A DNA stretch of 64,000 nucleotides from assembly GCF_004367745.1 (NCBI RefSeq), contig NZ_CP037993.1, forward strand, positions 2,046,001 through 2,110,000, written 5' to 3'. Numbering within the stretch: the first letter of the stretch is position 1; each line of letters starts with the position of its first letter. The notes below the pieces were generated by a model. It saw only the letters and a program-made list of their open reading frames with translations. It was not told the DNA's origin and did not search any database. The position numbers and the translations under genes were made by a program. The stretch comes from Herbaspirillum huttiense (GTDB lineage Bacteria > Pseudomonadota > Gammaproteobacteria > Burkholderiales > Burkholderiaceae_D). This document shows, one piece after another, positions 1 through 10,177 of the stretch.

Positions 1-1
1 C

Positions 2-463
2 CCCGAGGTGCGGATGCGCTGCATCGGCTTCAAGCCGCAGGAACCCTTCCTGTTCGATGGCACGGTAGCGGCCAACATCTTCGTGGGCGACCGCGTCCCG
101 GGGCAGGTCTATGAAGCGGCGCTGGCGGTGTCCTCACTGGATGACCTGATCGCGCGCGGCGAGCTGCGCCTGGACCAGGCCATCAAGGCCCCCGGCAATC
201 TCTCCGGCGGCCAGCGCCAGATGGTGGCACTGGCGCGCGTGATCGCCTGCACCCCGCGCATCCTGCTGCTGGACGAACCGACTACCGGCGTGGACCAGCA
301 GACCGAGGCCCGCATCATCGAGCGACTGGCGGCGTATGCCGGCCCGCGCACGCTGGTGGTGGCCACCCACAGCCCGGCGCTGTTGCGCCACGTGGACCGC
401 ATCATCGTCATCGACGGCGGGCGCATCGTGGCAGACGGACCGCGCGACCAGATTTTGCAGTGA
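2..463 (+). CDS. ABC exporter ATPase, C-terminal part (5' end outside window)
   Basis: This is the last ~153 residues of an ABC ATPase whose reading frame is open to the left edge of the window. Visible motifs in order are a Q-loop (PQEPFLFDGT), the ABC signature LSGGQRQ, a Walker B segment ILLLDEPTTG and an H-loop-like THSPALL. The Q-loop followed by 'LFDGTVAANI' is typical of exporters with fused membrane domains, such as type I secretion or bacteriocin export ATPases. The next gene on the same strand encodes a giant repetitive protein with RTX-like motifs, so this ATPase probably belongs to its type I secretion apparatus. The substrate link is inferred from position only. The membrane part is not visible. 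Confidence 0.85.
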   Translation, partial: PEVRMRCIGFKPQEPFLFDGTVAANIFVGDRVPGQVYEAALAVSSLDDLIARGELRLDQAIKAPGNLSGGQRQMVALARVIACTPRILLLDEPTTGVDQQTEARIIERLAAYAGPRTLVVATHSPALLRHVDRIIVIDGGRIVADGPRDQILQ

Positions 464-490
464 CGCTGCCCGGCAGGGTCACCCCGAACC

Positions 491-562
491 AGATTCAGAT
501 TCAGATTCAGATTCAGATTCAGATTCAGATTCAGATTCAGATTCAGATTCAGATTCAGATTC
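491..562. repeat. Hexanucleotide tandem repeat, 12 x AGATTC
   Basis: Twelve perfect uninterrupted copies of AGATTC lie between the stop of the ABC ATPase (463) and the ATG of the giant repetitive protein (595). A preceding C makes the first unit read CAGATT as well. The repeat ends about 32 bp before the start codon, so it lies in the probable 5' untranslated or promoter region. Copy-number change would alter spacing without affecting either reading frame. Confidence 0.97.
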
Positions 563-594
563 GACATCCGAACGATCTTCGATAGCGAGGAAAC

Positions 595-3500
595 ATGGCA
601 ACCGCAAGCTCATCACAAGCGAACTCCGCGGACAAGGTAGCAGGACCCGTGCGCGTGGTCATGCCCGACCAGGCCGGCAGCTTCCAGGTCAGCGCCAACC
701 GCGCGGCCGTACAGCACGTGCAGGTGGTCGACGTGGACATGGTGCTGCACATGGCCGACGGCACCAAGGTGGTGCTGGCCGGCGGGGCCATGGAAGCCAT
801 GGACGACAAGTCCAAGGTCAGGTTCGCCGACACCAGCGCCGATACCGGCAAGCTGCTCGATACCGTGGGCAAGATCTCGCTCAAGCCGAACGACCAGTCG
901 CGCGTGCTCAATTCCGATCCGGTCGCCTCTGCGCCCAACGTGGCCCCGGCCCAGCAGGTCACGGTGGACCGCAACTCGGCCAGCGTCGGCAGTGAAGGCG
1001 CGACCCAGTTCGCCCAGATCATCAGTGACAATGCCGCCTCGCTGACCAGCAGCAGCGGCACCGGCAAGACCGCCAATTCCACCGGCCCGCTGACGGCCGG
1101 CGACACCAGCCATTCAACCGTGACCAGCACGGCGGCCGCCGCAGCGGCCTCGCAGTCGCAGCCGACCACGCAACCGGTCCAGCCGCAATCGGTGATTGCG
1201 CAGACCGCCAATCCCAACGCCAACGAAGCGCCGGTCAAGCCGGTGGAGCCGCAGTTGCCCCCGGAACGTCCGGGCAGCAAGCCATCCACCATCGTGGTCG
1301 ATCCCTCGCAACCGTCGATGGCGATCAAGCTGGTCAACCTGGCCACTACCACGCAGACCGGCGACACGCTCTTGGGCAGCGGCGGCATTCCGGTCTCGGC
1401 CACCGACGCCGGCCTGCCGCTGCAGTTCAGCACCCAGGTCATCAATGCGCCCGACAGCGTGCATACAATTTACGCAGCGGGCAACAATGCCGGCACCTTC
1501 ATCAAGGTGTTCGACGTCACCATCACCGGCAATGGCACTGTGCTGTCGGTGACGGTCTCGGGCGTGCCGGCGGGGATGTCCATCGTCAACGGTACCGACC
1601 TTGGGGGCGGACGCTTCCAGATGACGGTGGCGGCCGGCCAGACCGACTTCCCGTTACAGTTCCAGTACAGTACGGTGGAAGCCAATTCAGCCTCACCGGT
1701 ACACCAGGCCTTCGATCTGAGCTTCAGTACCGTGGTGGCCACCTCCAATGGCCAGCTCACCCTCAACGACACGCGCCACGTGGCCATCAAGGATGCCACC
1801 GGCTATGGCGACCTGAGCTATCTTGATCCGGCCACCGGCGACCCGGTGCTGGTGCTGCCGGCCCAGGGCCTGCCGCACGAAATCCATGCCGGCAACGGCG
1901 GTGTGACGGTCTATGGCAGCAATGCCAATGACCTGCTCTACGGCGGCAGCGGCAACGACGTGCTCATCGGCGGGACCGGCAATACCTTCTTCCAGGGCGG
2001 GGCAGGGGCCGACCAGATCGTGGGCGGTGTCAACAGTACCGGCACCAACGTCAACACGGCCAGCTATGCCGGTTCCTCGGCCGGCGTGACGGTCAACCTG
2101 GTGACCGGCACCGGCACCGGCGGCGATGCCCAGGGCGACCAGCTGAGCAATATCCAGAACCTGCGCGGCAGCGCCTTCGACGATACCTTCGTGGCCAATG
2201 CGGCGGTCAATCGACTGGACGGTGGCAGCGGCGGGTCCGATACAGTGTCATACGCTTCCTCGAACAGTGCCGTGACAGTCAACCTGGTCACCGGCACCGG
2301 TACGGGCGGATACGCGCAGGGCGATACCTATACACATATCCAGAACGTCATCGGCAGCGACTACAACGACATCTTCGTCGCCAGTGGCGAGGCCAACCGT
2401 TTTGATGGCGGATCGGGCTCCAATACGGTGTCCTACGCCAGCTCCAATGCCGGCGTGAACGTCAACCTGCAAAGCGGCGTGGGCAGCGGCGGAGCGGCGG
2501 CGGGCGATACCTATGTCCGCATCCAGAACGTGATCGGTACCGCCTTCAACGATACCTTCGTCGGCAGCGCCGACGCCAACAGCTTCGACGGCGGCAGCGG
2601 CGGCAGCGATACCGTCAGCTATGCCGGCTCGACGGCCGGCGTGTCGATCAACTTCGTGTCCGGACGCGGCACCGGCGGCTATGCTGAAGGCGACACTTAC
2701 AACCACATCCAGAATGCGGTCGGCTCGGCCTTCGATGACGTCTTCATCGCCGGCGTGGACAGCGTGCACTTCGATGGCGGCAGCGGTGGCTCCGATACGG
2801 TGAACTACGGTGCCTCCACCGGTGCGGTCACGGTGAACATGATCACCATGAGCGGCAGCGGCGGCTACGCGCAGAACAATACCTACACCAACATCCAGAA
2901 CATCGTCGGCAGCTCCTATTCCGACACCTTCATCGCCAGTGCCGCCGCCAACAATTTCAACGGCGGACTGGGCGGTTCGGATACGGTCAGTTATGCCAAC
3001 TCCAATGCCGCAGTGACGGTCGACCTGACCCACACCGACGGCACCGGCACCTCCGGCGGCTATGCCCAGGGCGACGTGCTGGCGCATATCCAGAACCTGA
3101 TCGGCAGCGCCTACAACGATACCTTCATCGCCAGCGCCGACGTCAACAATTTCAATGGCGGCGGTGGCTCCAACACGGTCAGCTACATCTTCTCGACCGG
3201 TGGCGTGACGGTCGACCTGACCAATGCGATTGGCACCGGCACCGGCGGCTACTATGCCGCAGGCGACTCCTTCAGCAACATCCAGAACCTGATCGGCAGC
3301 GCCTACGACGACACCTTCGTGGCCAGCGCCGACGCCAATACCTTTGATGGCGCGGGCTCCAACCACAACCGCGTCAGCTATGCCGCCTCTACCACCGCAG
3401 TGACGGTGGACCTGAACTTCACCGATGGCACCGGCACATCCGGTGGCTATGCGCAGGGTGACAAGCTCTCCAACATCCAGGACCTCACCGGCGGTGTCGG

Positions 3501-6500
3501 CAATGACACCTTCGTGGCCAGTGCAGCAGCCAACAACTTCGACGGCGGGGCCGGCTCGAACCGGGTCAGCTATGCCGCATCGAACGCCGGGGTTACGGTG
3601 GACCTGGTATTGGGCAGCGGTAGCGGCGGCTATGCCGACAACGATACCTACGTCAACATCCAGAACGTCACCGGCAGCACCGGCAATGACACCTTCATCG
3701 CCAGCCTGGCGGCCAACGACTTCGTCGGCGGGGGCGGCACCAATACGGTCAGCTACGCCAAGGCCAGCGACGGCAACGGCGTCACCGTGGACCTGTTCCA
3801 TGGCACCGGCAGCAACGGCTTCGCCGGCGGTGACACCTACAGCGGCATCCAGAACGTGATCGGCTCGGCCTACGATGACACCTTCATCGCCGACAGCAAC
3901 ACCAACGTCTTTGCCGGCGGGCTCGGGTCCAATACGGTCAGCTACGCCTTCTCGACGGCAGCCGTCACCGTCAACCTGGTGACCGGCAGTGGCAGTGGCG
4001 GCTTTGCCGCAGGCGATACCTATACCGGCATCCAGAACGTGATCGGCTCCTCGCTGGACGATGTGATCATCGCCAGCAGCGAAGCCAACAGCATCGATGG
4101 CGGCACCAGTACGGCCAGCTCGCACAACCGCGTCAGCTATGCCAGCTCGGATGCCGCGGTCACGGTGGACCTGAGCTTCAGCAACGGTAGCGGCACCTTC
4201 GGTGGCTATGCGGCCGGCGACAAGCTGGTCAACGTGCAGGACCTCACCGGCAGCATCTACGACGACACCTTCGTCGCCAGTCTCGCGGCCAACAATTTCG
4301 ATGGTGGCACGGGCTCGCTGCACAACCGCGTCAGCTATGCGCACTCGACCGCCAGCGAGACCATCAACCTCTTCACCAGCAGCGGCAGCGGCACCTATGC
4401 GGCCGGCGATACCTACACCAACATCCAGGATGTGACCGGCGGTTCGGGCGATGACCTCATCATCGCCAACGTGGCTGCCAACTTCATCGATGGCGGCAGC
4501 AGCACGGCCAGTTCGCACAACCGCGTGAGCTACGTCAACTCGACCGTGGCCGAGACCGTGGACCTGTTCAATGGCGTGGGCACGGGCGGTACGGGCAGCC
4601 TGGCCAATGGCGATACCTACGTCAATATCCAGGACGTGACCGGCGGCAGCGCCGATGACACCTTCATCGCCAATGCCGCGGCCAACAATTTCGATGGCAG
4701 CGGCGGCACGCACAACCGCGTCAGCTATGCCAATTCCAGTGTCGATGAAACGGTCAACCTGATCACCGGCCAGGGTAGTGGCAGTACCGGCAGCCTGGCC
4801 GCAGGCGATACCTACACCAACATCCAGGACGCTACCGGCGGCAGCGGCAACGACACGTTCTACGGCAATGCCGTGGCAAACCGTTTCGATGGCGGGGGCG
4901 GCAGCCACAACCGGGTCAACTACAGCGGTTCCACCGTGTCCGAATCGGTGAACCTGTTCACCGGGACCGGCACGGGCAGCACCGGCAGCCTGGCCAATGG
5001 CGATACCTACACCAACATCCAGGACGTGACCGGCGGTACCGCCGATGACGTCTTCACGGCCAGCGCGGCGGCCAACAATTTCGATGGCGGCACCGGCTCG
5101 TTGCACAACCGGGTGAGCTATACCAATTCCACCGTTGACGAAACCGTCAACCTGGTGACCGGACTGGGCAGTGGCGGCACCGGCAGCCTGGCCAATGGCG
5201 ACACCTACGTCAACATTCAGGACGTCACCGGCGGCGGTGGCAACGACACCTTCTACGGCAACACCGCCGCCAACAATTTCGATGGCGGCGGCGGCAGCCA
5301 CAACCGGGTCAGCTACAGTACCTCCACCGTCGCGGAGACGATCAACCTGTTCACCGGCAATGGCACGGGCAGCACCGGCAGCCTGTCCAATGGCGACACC
5401 TACACCAACATCCAGGACGCCACCGGCGGTTCGGCGGACGATCTCTTCGTGGCCAGCGCGGCGGCCAACTATTTCGATGGCGGCACCAGCACGGCCAGTT
5501 CGCACAACCGCGTCAGCTATGTCAACTCCGCAGCTGACGAAACCATCAACCTCTTCACGGGACTGGGCAGCGGCACGCTTGCCGCCGGCGACACCTACAC
5601 CAACATCCAGGATGCGACCGGTGGCAGCGGCAACGACACCTTCTACGGCAACAGCGCGTCCAACAATTTTGATGGCGGTGGCGGCACGCACAACCGGGTC
5701 AATTATTCCAACTCCACGGCCGATGAAACCGTCAACCTGATCGCAGGCACCGGCAGCGGCGGCACCAACAGCCTGGCCAATGGCGATACCTATACCAACA
5801 TCCAGGACGTGACCGGTGGCAGCGGCAATGACACCTTCTACGGTACGACGGCCGCCAACTTCTTCGATGGCGGTGGCGGCAGCCACAACCGCGTCAACTA
5901 CAGCAGCTCCACCGTGGCTGAAACGGTCAACCTGTTCAACGGTACCGGCAGCGGTGGCGCAAATAGCCTGGCCAATGGCGATACCTATGCCAACATCCAG
6001 GATGTCACGGGCGGCTCGGCCGATGACGTCTTCATCGCCAACAGCGCGGCCAACTTCTTCGACGGCGGTACCAGTACGTCGACCTCGCACAACCTGGTCA
6101 GCTATGCCAATTCCAGCGCCGACGAAACCGTGAACCTGGTCACCGGCACCGGCAGTGGCGGCACGGGCAGCCTGGCCAATGGCGATACCTACATCAACAT
6201 CCAGGATGTCACCGGTGGTGGCGGCAACGACACCTTCTACGGCAACAGCGCGGCCAACAAATTCGATGGCGGTGGCGGCACCCACAACCGCGTCAACTAC
6301 AGCACCTCGGCTGTCTCGGAAACCATCAACCTGTTCAACGGCACCGGCAGCGGTGGCGCGAACAGTCTGGCCGACGGCGATACCTACACCAACATCCAGG
6401 ACGCCACCGGCGGTACCGCCGATGACGTCTTCATCGCCAGTGCGGCGGCCAACGCGCTCGATGGCGGCACCGGTTCGCTGCACAACCGCGTGAGCTACGT

Positions 6501-8628
6501 CAACTCGACCGCCGATGAAACCATCAACCTGCTCACCGGTACCGGCAGCGGCGGCACGGGCAGCCTGGCCAATGGCGATACCTACGCCAACATCCAGGAT
6601 GCCACCGGCGGCAGCGGCAACGACACCATCGTGGCCAGCCAGGCAGTGAACTTCCTGGACGGCGGCGCCGGTTCCAATACGGTCAGCTATGCGGGTACGC
6701 CGAGCAGCAACAGCTCCACCGGCGTGACGGTGAATCTTTCGACCGGTGTCGGCAGCGGCAACTACGCCCAGGGCGATACCTATGCCAACATCCAGAACGT
6801 GATCGGCAGCGCCTGGGCCGATACCCTGACCGGTTACGCGACGGCTGGCGTCACTTCGGTGCTGACCGGCGGCCAGGGGGCCGACAGCCTCACTGCGGTG
6901 GTGGCCAACCGTGCCGACACCTACGCCTCGTATGCCGGTTCGTCAGCGGGTGTGAGCATCAACCTGCAGGCCGGCACCGGCACCGGTGGCGATGCCCAGG
7001 GCGATACGCTGTTCAACATCGACAACGTCATCGGCAGCAGTCTCAACGACACCTTCTTCGCCAGCGCCAATGCCAACAAGTTCAACGGCGGCGCGGGTGG
7101 TTCCGATACGGTCAACTATTCGCTCTCCACCAGCAGCGACAGCACCGGCGTGACGGTGAACCTGTCCACCGGCGTGGGCAGCGGCAACTACGCGCAGGGC
7201 GACACTTACACCGCCATCGAGAACGTGGTCGGCAGTGCCCAAAACGACACGCTGACCGGCTTTGCCACGGTGGGGACGCAGTCCGTGCTGGAAGGCGGCG
7301 GCGGGGCCGACACCATTACGGCAGTGCTGGCCAATCGCGCCTTCACTTATGCCTCCTATGCCGGTTCGGGAGCGGCGGTGACCATCGACCTCAAGAACGG
7401 TACCGGCACCGGCGGCGACGCCCAGGGCGATATCCTGGTCAACATCGACAACGTCATCGGCAGCGCCTCCAGCGATCTGTTCAAGGCCAGCACCCAGGCC
7501 AACAAGTTCGATGGCGGCAGCGGCGGGGTCGATACGGTCAGCTACGAGTACGATACCGGCGGCGTGACGGTGGACCTCACCAATACGCTGGCGGCGACCG
7601 GTACCTATGCGGTGGGCGATACCTTCACCAACATCGCCAACCTCACCGGCGGCTCGGGCAACGATACCTTCTATGCCAGCAGCGTGGCCAACGCCTTTGA
7701 TGGCGGGGCCGGCAACAACACGGTCAATTACGCGCGCTCGGGCAGCACGGCGGTCGTGGTGGACCTGTATCACGGCACCGGCAGCGGCGGCTATGCGGCG
7801 GGGGATACCTACGTCAACATCCAGAACGCGACCGGCAGCGCCGGCAGCGATACCTTCTACGCCAACAGCGCGGCCAATGTCTTCAACGGCGGGGCAGGGG
7901 GCAGCGATACGGTCAGCTACCTGTATTCGACCGGCAGCGCGATCACGGCCAGCCTGGTGTCGGGTGCGGGGGGCAGCGGCGGCGACGCCAGCGGCGACAG
8001 CTATGTCGGCATTGCCAATCTGGAAGGCAGTGCCAACGTGGACAGCACGCTGACCGGCAACAGCGCGGCCAACGTGCTGTCGGCACGCGGCACGGCGACC
8101 ACCAACGTACTGAGCGGCGGTGGCGCGAGTTCGGGCACTGATGTGTTCAACGTGGTCGATGGCGGCCACAATTCGGTGACGGTCGGCAGCGGCAACAACC
8201 TGATCAACGTCAGCGCCGGTTCGCACAGTTCGGCCGGGGCCCAGAGCGACATGGTCAACCAGACCACCGGGACCTCCAACATCAACAGCATCAGCGGTGG
8301 CGCAGGGGTCACGACGCTGCACTTTGCGGACCTGGGGTCGTCACTGAACCTGAGCAACTTCTCCAGCAAGGTCACCGGCATCACCACACTGGACGTCAGT
8401 GCCGGCAGCGGTACCAACGTGATCATCACGGCCGACGATGTGCGTCAGATGGGCATGGCCGGCAGCGGCATCTCGAAGATCCTCACGGTCAAGATGAGTA
8501 CTTCCGAGAGCTTGCAGATCATGGCCAACGGCTCGGACCATTACGTCTACTTCCCCGGCACGACCGACTATGCCTTCTACAACGCCAGCAACCAGGAAAT
8601 TGCCCGCATCCACCTGGTCACTGCCTGA
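595..8628 (+). CDS. Giant repetitive calcium-binding-like surface/secreted protein (2677 aa)
   Basis: A 2677-residue protein with no classical N-terminal Sec signal. Residues 1-~200 form a non-repetitive N-terminal region (hydrophilic, Gln/Thr/Ala-rich linker around 160-220). An Ig-like stretch of about 100 residues follows. RTX/hemolysin-type Gly-Asp motifs (NDLLYGGSGNDVLIGG) lie near residues 440-475. About 31 tandem repeats of 62-80 residues then run to about residue 2510, each with a core like VSY..S..xVTVNL, GDTYxNIQ and NDTF. A C-terminal region of ~165 residues ends in hydrophobic beta-rich sequence typical of type I secretion targets. The neighbouring ABC exporter ATPase supports type I export. 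The likely role is a cell-surface adhesin or biofilm matrix protein; this is inferred. The start is supported by GAGGAAA just upstream of ATG 595. Confidence 0.85.
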   Translation: MATASSSQANSADKVAGPVRVVMPDQAGSFQVSANRAAVQHVQVVDVDMVLHMADGTKVVLAGGAMEAMDDKSKVRFADTSADTGKLLDTVGKISLKPNDQSRVLNSDPVASAPNVAPAQQVTVDRNSASVGSEGATQFAQIISDNAASLTSSSGTGKTANSTGPLTAGDTSHSTVTSTAAAAAASQSQPTTQPVQPQSVIAQTANPNANEAPVKPVEPQLPPERPGSKPSTIVVDPSQPSMAIKLVNLATTTQTGDTLLGSGGIPVSATDAGLPLQFSTQVINAPDSVHTIYAAGNNAGTFIKVFDVTITGNGTVLSVTVSGVPAGMSIVNGTDLGGGRFQMTVAAGQTDFPLQFQYSTVEANSASPVHQAFDLSFSTVVATSNGQLTLNDTRHVAIKDATGYGDLSYLDPATGDPVLVLPAQGLPHEIHAGNGGVTVYGSNANDLLYGGSGNDVLIGGTGNTFFQGGAGADQIVGGVNSTGTNVNTASYAGSSAGVTVNLVTGTGTGGDAQGDQLSNIQNLRGSAFDDTFVANAAVNRLDGGSGGSDTVSYASSNSAVTVNLVTGTGTGGYAQGDTYTHIQNVIGSDYNDIFVASGEANRFDGGSGSNTVSYASSNAGVNVNLQSGVGSGGAAAGDTYVRIQNVIGTAFNDTFVGSADANSFDGGSGGSDTVSYAGSTAGVSINFVSGRGTGGYAEGDTYNHIQNAVGSAFDDVFIAGVDSVHFDGGSGGSDTVNYGASTGAVTVNMITMSGSGGYAQNNTYTNIQNIVGSSYSDTFIASAAANNFNGGLGGSDTVSYANSNAAVTVDLTHTDGTGTSGGYAQGDVLAHIQNLIGSAYNDTFIASADVNNFNGGGGSNTVSYIFSTGGVTVDLTNAIGTGTGGYYAAGDSFSNIQNLIGSAYDDTFVASADANTFDGAGSNHNRVSYAASTTAVTVDLNFTDGTGTSGGYAQGDKLSNIQDLTGGVGNDTFVASAAANNFDGGAGSNRVSYAASNAGVTVDLVLGSGSGGYADNDTYVNIQNVTGSTGNDTFIASLAANDFVGGGGTNTVSYAKASDGNGVTVDLFHGTGSNGFAGGDTYSGIQNVIGSAYDDTFIADSNTNVFAGGLGSNTVSYAFSTAAVTVNLVTGSGSGGFAAGDTYTGIQNVIGSSLDDVIIASSEANSIDGGTSTASSHNRVSYASSDAAVTVDLSFSNGSGTFGGYAAGDKLVNVQDLTGSIYDDTFVASLAANNFDGGTGSLHNRVSYAHSTASETINLFTSSGSGTYAAGDTYTNIQDVTGGSGDDLIIANVAANFIDGGSSTASSHNRVSYVNSTVAETVDLFNGVGTGGTGSLANGDTYVNIQDVTGGSADDTFIANAAANNFDGSGGTHNRVSYANSSVDETVNLITGQGSGSTGSLAAGDTYTNIQDATGGSGNDTFYGNAVANRFDGGGGSHNRVNYSGSTVSESVNLFTGTGTGSTGSLANGDTYTNIQDVTGGTADDVFTASAAANNFDGGTGSLHNRVSYTNSTVDETVNLVTGLGSGGTGSLANGDTYVNIQDVTGGGGNDTFYGNTAANNFDGGGGSHNRVSYSTSTVAETINLFTGNGTGSTGSLSNGDTYTNIQDATGGSADDLFVASAAANYFDGGTSTASSHNRVSYVNSAADETINLFTGLGSGTLAAGDTYTNIQDATGGSGNDTFYGNSASNNFDGGGGTHNRVNYSNSTADETVNLIAGTGSGGTNSLANGDTYTNIQDVTGGSGNDTFYGTTAANFFDGGGGSHNRVNYSSSTVAETVNLFNGTGSGGANSLANGDTYANIQDVTGGSADDVFIANSAANFFDGGTSTSTSHNLVSYANSSADETVNLVTGTGSGGTGSLANGDTYINIQDVTGGGGNDTFYGNSAANKFDGGGGTHNRVNYSTSAVSETINLFNGTGSGGANSLADGDTYTNIQDATGGTADDVFIASAAANALDGGTGSLHNRVSYVNSTADETINLLTGTGSGGTGSLANGDTYANIQDATGGSGNDTIVASQAVNFLDGGAGSNTVSYAGTPSSNSSTGVTVNLSTGVGSGNYAQGDTYANIQNVIGSAWADTLTGYATAGVTSVLTGGQGADSLTAVVANRADTYASYAGSSAGVSINLQAGTGTGGDAQGDTLFNIDNVIGSSLNDTFFASANANKFNGGAGGSDTVNYSLSTSSDSTGVTVNLSTGVGSGNYAQGDTYTAIENVVGSAQNDTLTGFATVGTQSVLEGGGGADTITAVLANRAFTYASYAGSGAAVTIDLKNGTGTGGDAQGDILVNIDNVIGSASSDLFKASTQANKFDGGSGGVDTVSYEYDTGGVTVDLTNTLAATGTYAVGDTFTNIANLTGGSGNDTFYASSVANAFDGGAGNNTVNYARSGSTAVVVDLYHGTGSGGYAAGDTYVNIQNATGSAGSDTFYANSAANVFNGGAGGSDTVSYLYSTGSAITASLVSGAGGSGGDASGDSYVGIANLEGSANVDSTLTGNSAANVLSARGTATTNVLSGGGASSGTDVFNVVDGGHNSVTVGSGNNLINVSAGSHSSAGAQSDMVNQTTGTSNINSISGGAGVTTLHFADLGSSLNLSNFSSKVTGITTLDVSAGSGTNVIITADDVRQMGMAGSGISKILTVKMSTSESLQIMANGSDHYVYFPGTTDYAFYNASNQEIARIHLVTA
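2055..8110 (+). repeat. 31 tandem protein-coding repeats of ~190-240 bp
   Basis: In-frame repeats inside the giant gene, counted by the recurring VSY/VNY start and the IQN/IQD plus NDTF core. Repeats 1-12 and 25-31 carry a 'GVTVNL ... IQNVIGS' form. Repeats 13-24 carry 'ETINL/ETVNL ... TGSLANGDTY ... IQDVTGG'. Within the second block, units ending NDTFYGN...GGGGSHN tend to alternate with units ending ADDVFIAS...GGTGSLHN, giving a ~390 bp higher-order period. Boundaries are approximate. Confidence 0.9.
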
Positions 8629-8680
8629 TGTGATGTGACGATGATCTGAAGCGGGGCTGCGTGCGGGAACAGGGCGATGG

Positions 8681-10177
8681 TCAGCGGTCCATCGCCTTTT
8701 CCAGGAAGCGCCAGATGCCGGGGTCCGACATCCCGGCGACGTTGATGCGCATGCGGGTGGAAGGCAGTTGCGCAGGCGAGAACAGGCTGCCCGGTGCCAG
8801 CAGGAATCCCTGTTCCATCGCTTCTTCGGTCATGACGTTGGTATCGCGCCCGGTATCGACCCACAGGAACATGCCGCAGGGCGGCGGATCACCCACTTCC
8901 ATGCCCATGCGTTCCAGCTGGCGCATGACCTTGTCGCGCGCGCCGTTCAAGCGCGCGCGCAGGCGTTCCGCATGCTTGCGGTAATGCCCTTCGGAGAGCA
9001 CCCGGTAGGCCACCCGTTCACCGATTTCGCCGGTAGTGAGCGTCGAGAGCAGCTTGCGGTCTGCCAGGCTGCGCGCCAGTTCGGCCGAGGTGGCGATGAA
9101 GCCCACGCGCAGGTTGGCCGACAGCGTCTTGGAAAATCCCCCCAGATAGATCACCCGCTGCAGCTGGTCCAGTGCCGCAATACGGGTGGCCGCCTGCACG
9201 GCGGAACCCGGATGCATGTCGCAATAGATGTCGTCCTCGACGATGATGAAGTCATGTTCCTCGGCGATGCGCAGCACCTGGAAAGCCTTGGCGGCCGACA
9301 GCGAGGTCGAGGTCGGGTTGTGCAGCACCGAGTTGATCACGTACAGCTTGGGCTTGTGGATCTCGGCCAGTTCGCGCAACTGGGCGATGTCCGGGCCATC
9401 GGCCAGACGCGGAATGCCGACGATCTTGGCCCCCAGTGCTGCAAAGGAACCGAACATCAGGAACCAGGCCGGATCATCCACGAAGATCACGTCGCCCGGC
9501 CGCAGGAAGTGGCGTGCCACGGTATCGATGGCTTGCGTCACGCCCGTGGTCAGCACGAACTGGTCGGGCGCGGCGGCGATTTCCAGCTCGGCCAGTTTCA
9601 GCTGCAATTGCTGGCGCAGCGGCAGGAAGCCCAGCGGCGTCCCATAACCCAGCAGCAGCGAAGGATTGTCGCGGCTGATGGCGCGCAGGGCGTTGGCGAT
9701 CAGCTCGCCATCGAGCCAGTCCGGCGGCAGCAGACCGCCACCGGGCATCTTGTGCGGCGGCATCTGGCGGAACATGTTGCGCACCAGCCAGACCACATCC
9801 AGCCCGCGCTCAGCCTCGGCCACCGCTTCGGCCTGGGCCGCCAGGTTGCCGTAACCGTTGGCGACGGCCACCCGTTCCTTGACGAAGAAGCCCGAGCCCC
9901 GGCGTGACTCCAGATAACCCTGGGCCACCAGCCGGTCAAAGGCTTCCACCACGGTAAAGCGCGAGATCTCGTGGGCATCCGCAAACTGCCGGATCGAGGG
10001 CATGCGTGCCCCGCCGCGCAGGAGCTTGTCGTCGATGCGGGCGCGCACGCCGCGCACGATCTGGTCCACCAGCGATTCTCCGCTCTCGCGCACCAGCATG
10101 GGCCAGCCGGGGAGGGCGGTGTCCGCGGGAACTGTCTTGGCCGGGATGCTGCGCAGATGCTTGACTGTATTGGTCAT
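8681..10177 (-). CDS. MocR-type regulator (GntR winged helix plus aminotransferase-like domain)
   Basis: A 498-residue MocR/PdxR-type regulator. Residues ~30-105 form a GntR winged helix (MPSIRQFADAHEISRFTVVE). The rest is a fold-type I aminotransferase domain with the PLP-lysine region GGFSKTLSANLRVGF. Such proteins use PLP or a PLP-amino-acid adduct as effector and usually control a divergent gene. Here the divergent gene is a PLP-dependent dehydratase followed by a LysE exporter, so amino-acid-responsive control of that pair is the likely job. It converges on the giant repeat gene with ~50 bp between stops. Confidence 0.9.
   Translation of the reverse strand: MTNTVKHLRSIPAKTVPADTALPGWPMLVRESGESLVDQIVRGVRARIDDKLLRGGARMPSIRQFADAHEISRFTVVEAFDRLVAQGYLESRRGSGFFVKERVAVANGYGNLAAQAEAVAEAERGLDVVWLVRNMFRQMPPHKMPGGGLLPPDWLDGELIANALRAISRDNPSLLLGYGTPLGFLPLRQQLQLKLAELEIAAAPDQFVLTTGVTQAIDTVARHFLRPGDVIFVDDPAWFLMFGSFAALGAKIVGIPRLADGPDIAQLRELAEIHKPKLYVINSVLHNPTSTSLSAAKAFQVLRIAEEHDFIIVEDDIYCDMHPGSAVQAATRIAALDQLQRVIYLGGFSKTLSANLRVGFIATSAELARSLADRKLLSTLTTGEIGERVAYRVLSEGHYRKHAERLRARLNGARDKVMRQLERMGMEVGDPPPCGMFLWVDTGRDTNVMTEEAMEQGFLLAPGSLFSPAQLPSTRMRINVAGMSDPGIWRFLEKAMDR

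Noticed and set aside
336..995. Open frame with a long Asp-Ser run through the AGATTC repeats
   Set aside because: It is only the hexamer read in one frame and overlaps two better-supported genes.
2248..6483. Antisense open frame of 1411 codons across the giant gene
   Set aside because: It mirrors the sense repeats; high GC codon bias and repetition keep the reverse frame open. No domain and no start signal.
595..8628. CRISPR array in the repeat-rich region
   Set aside because: Repeats are long, in frame and protein-coding, without spacers.
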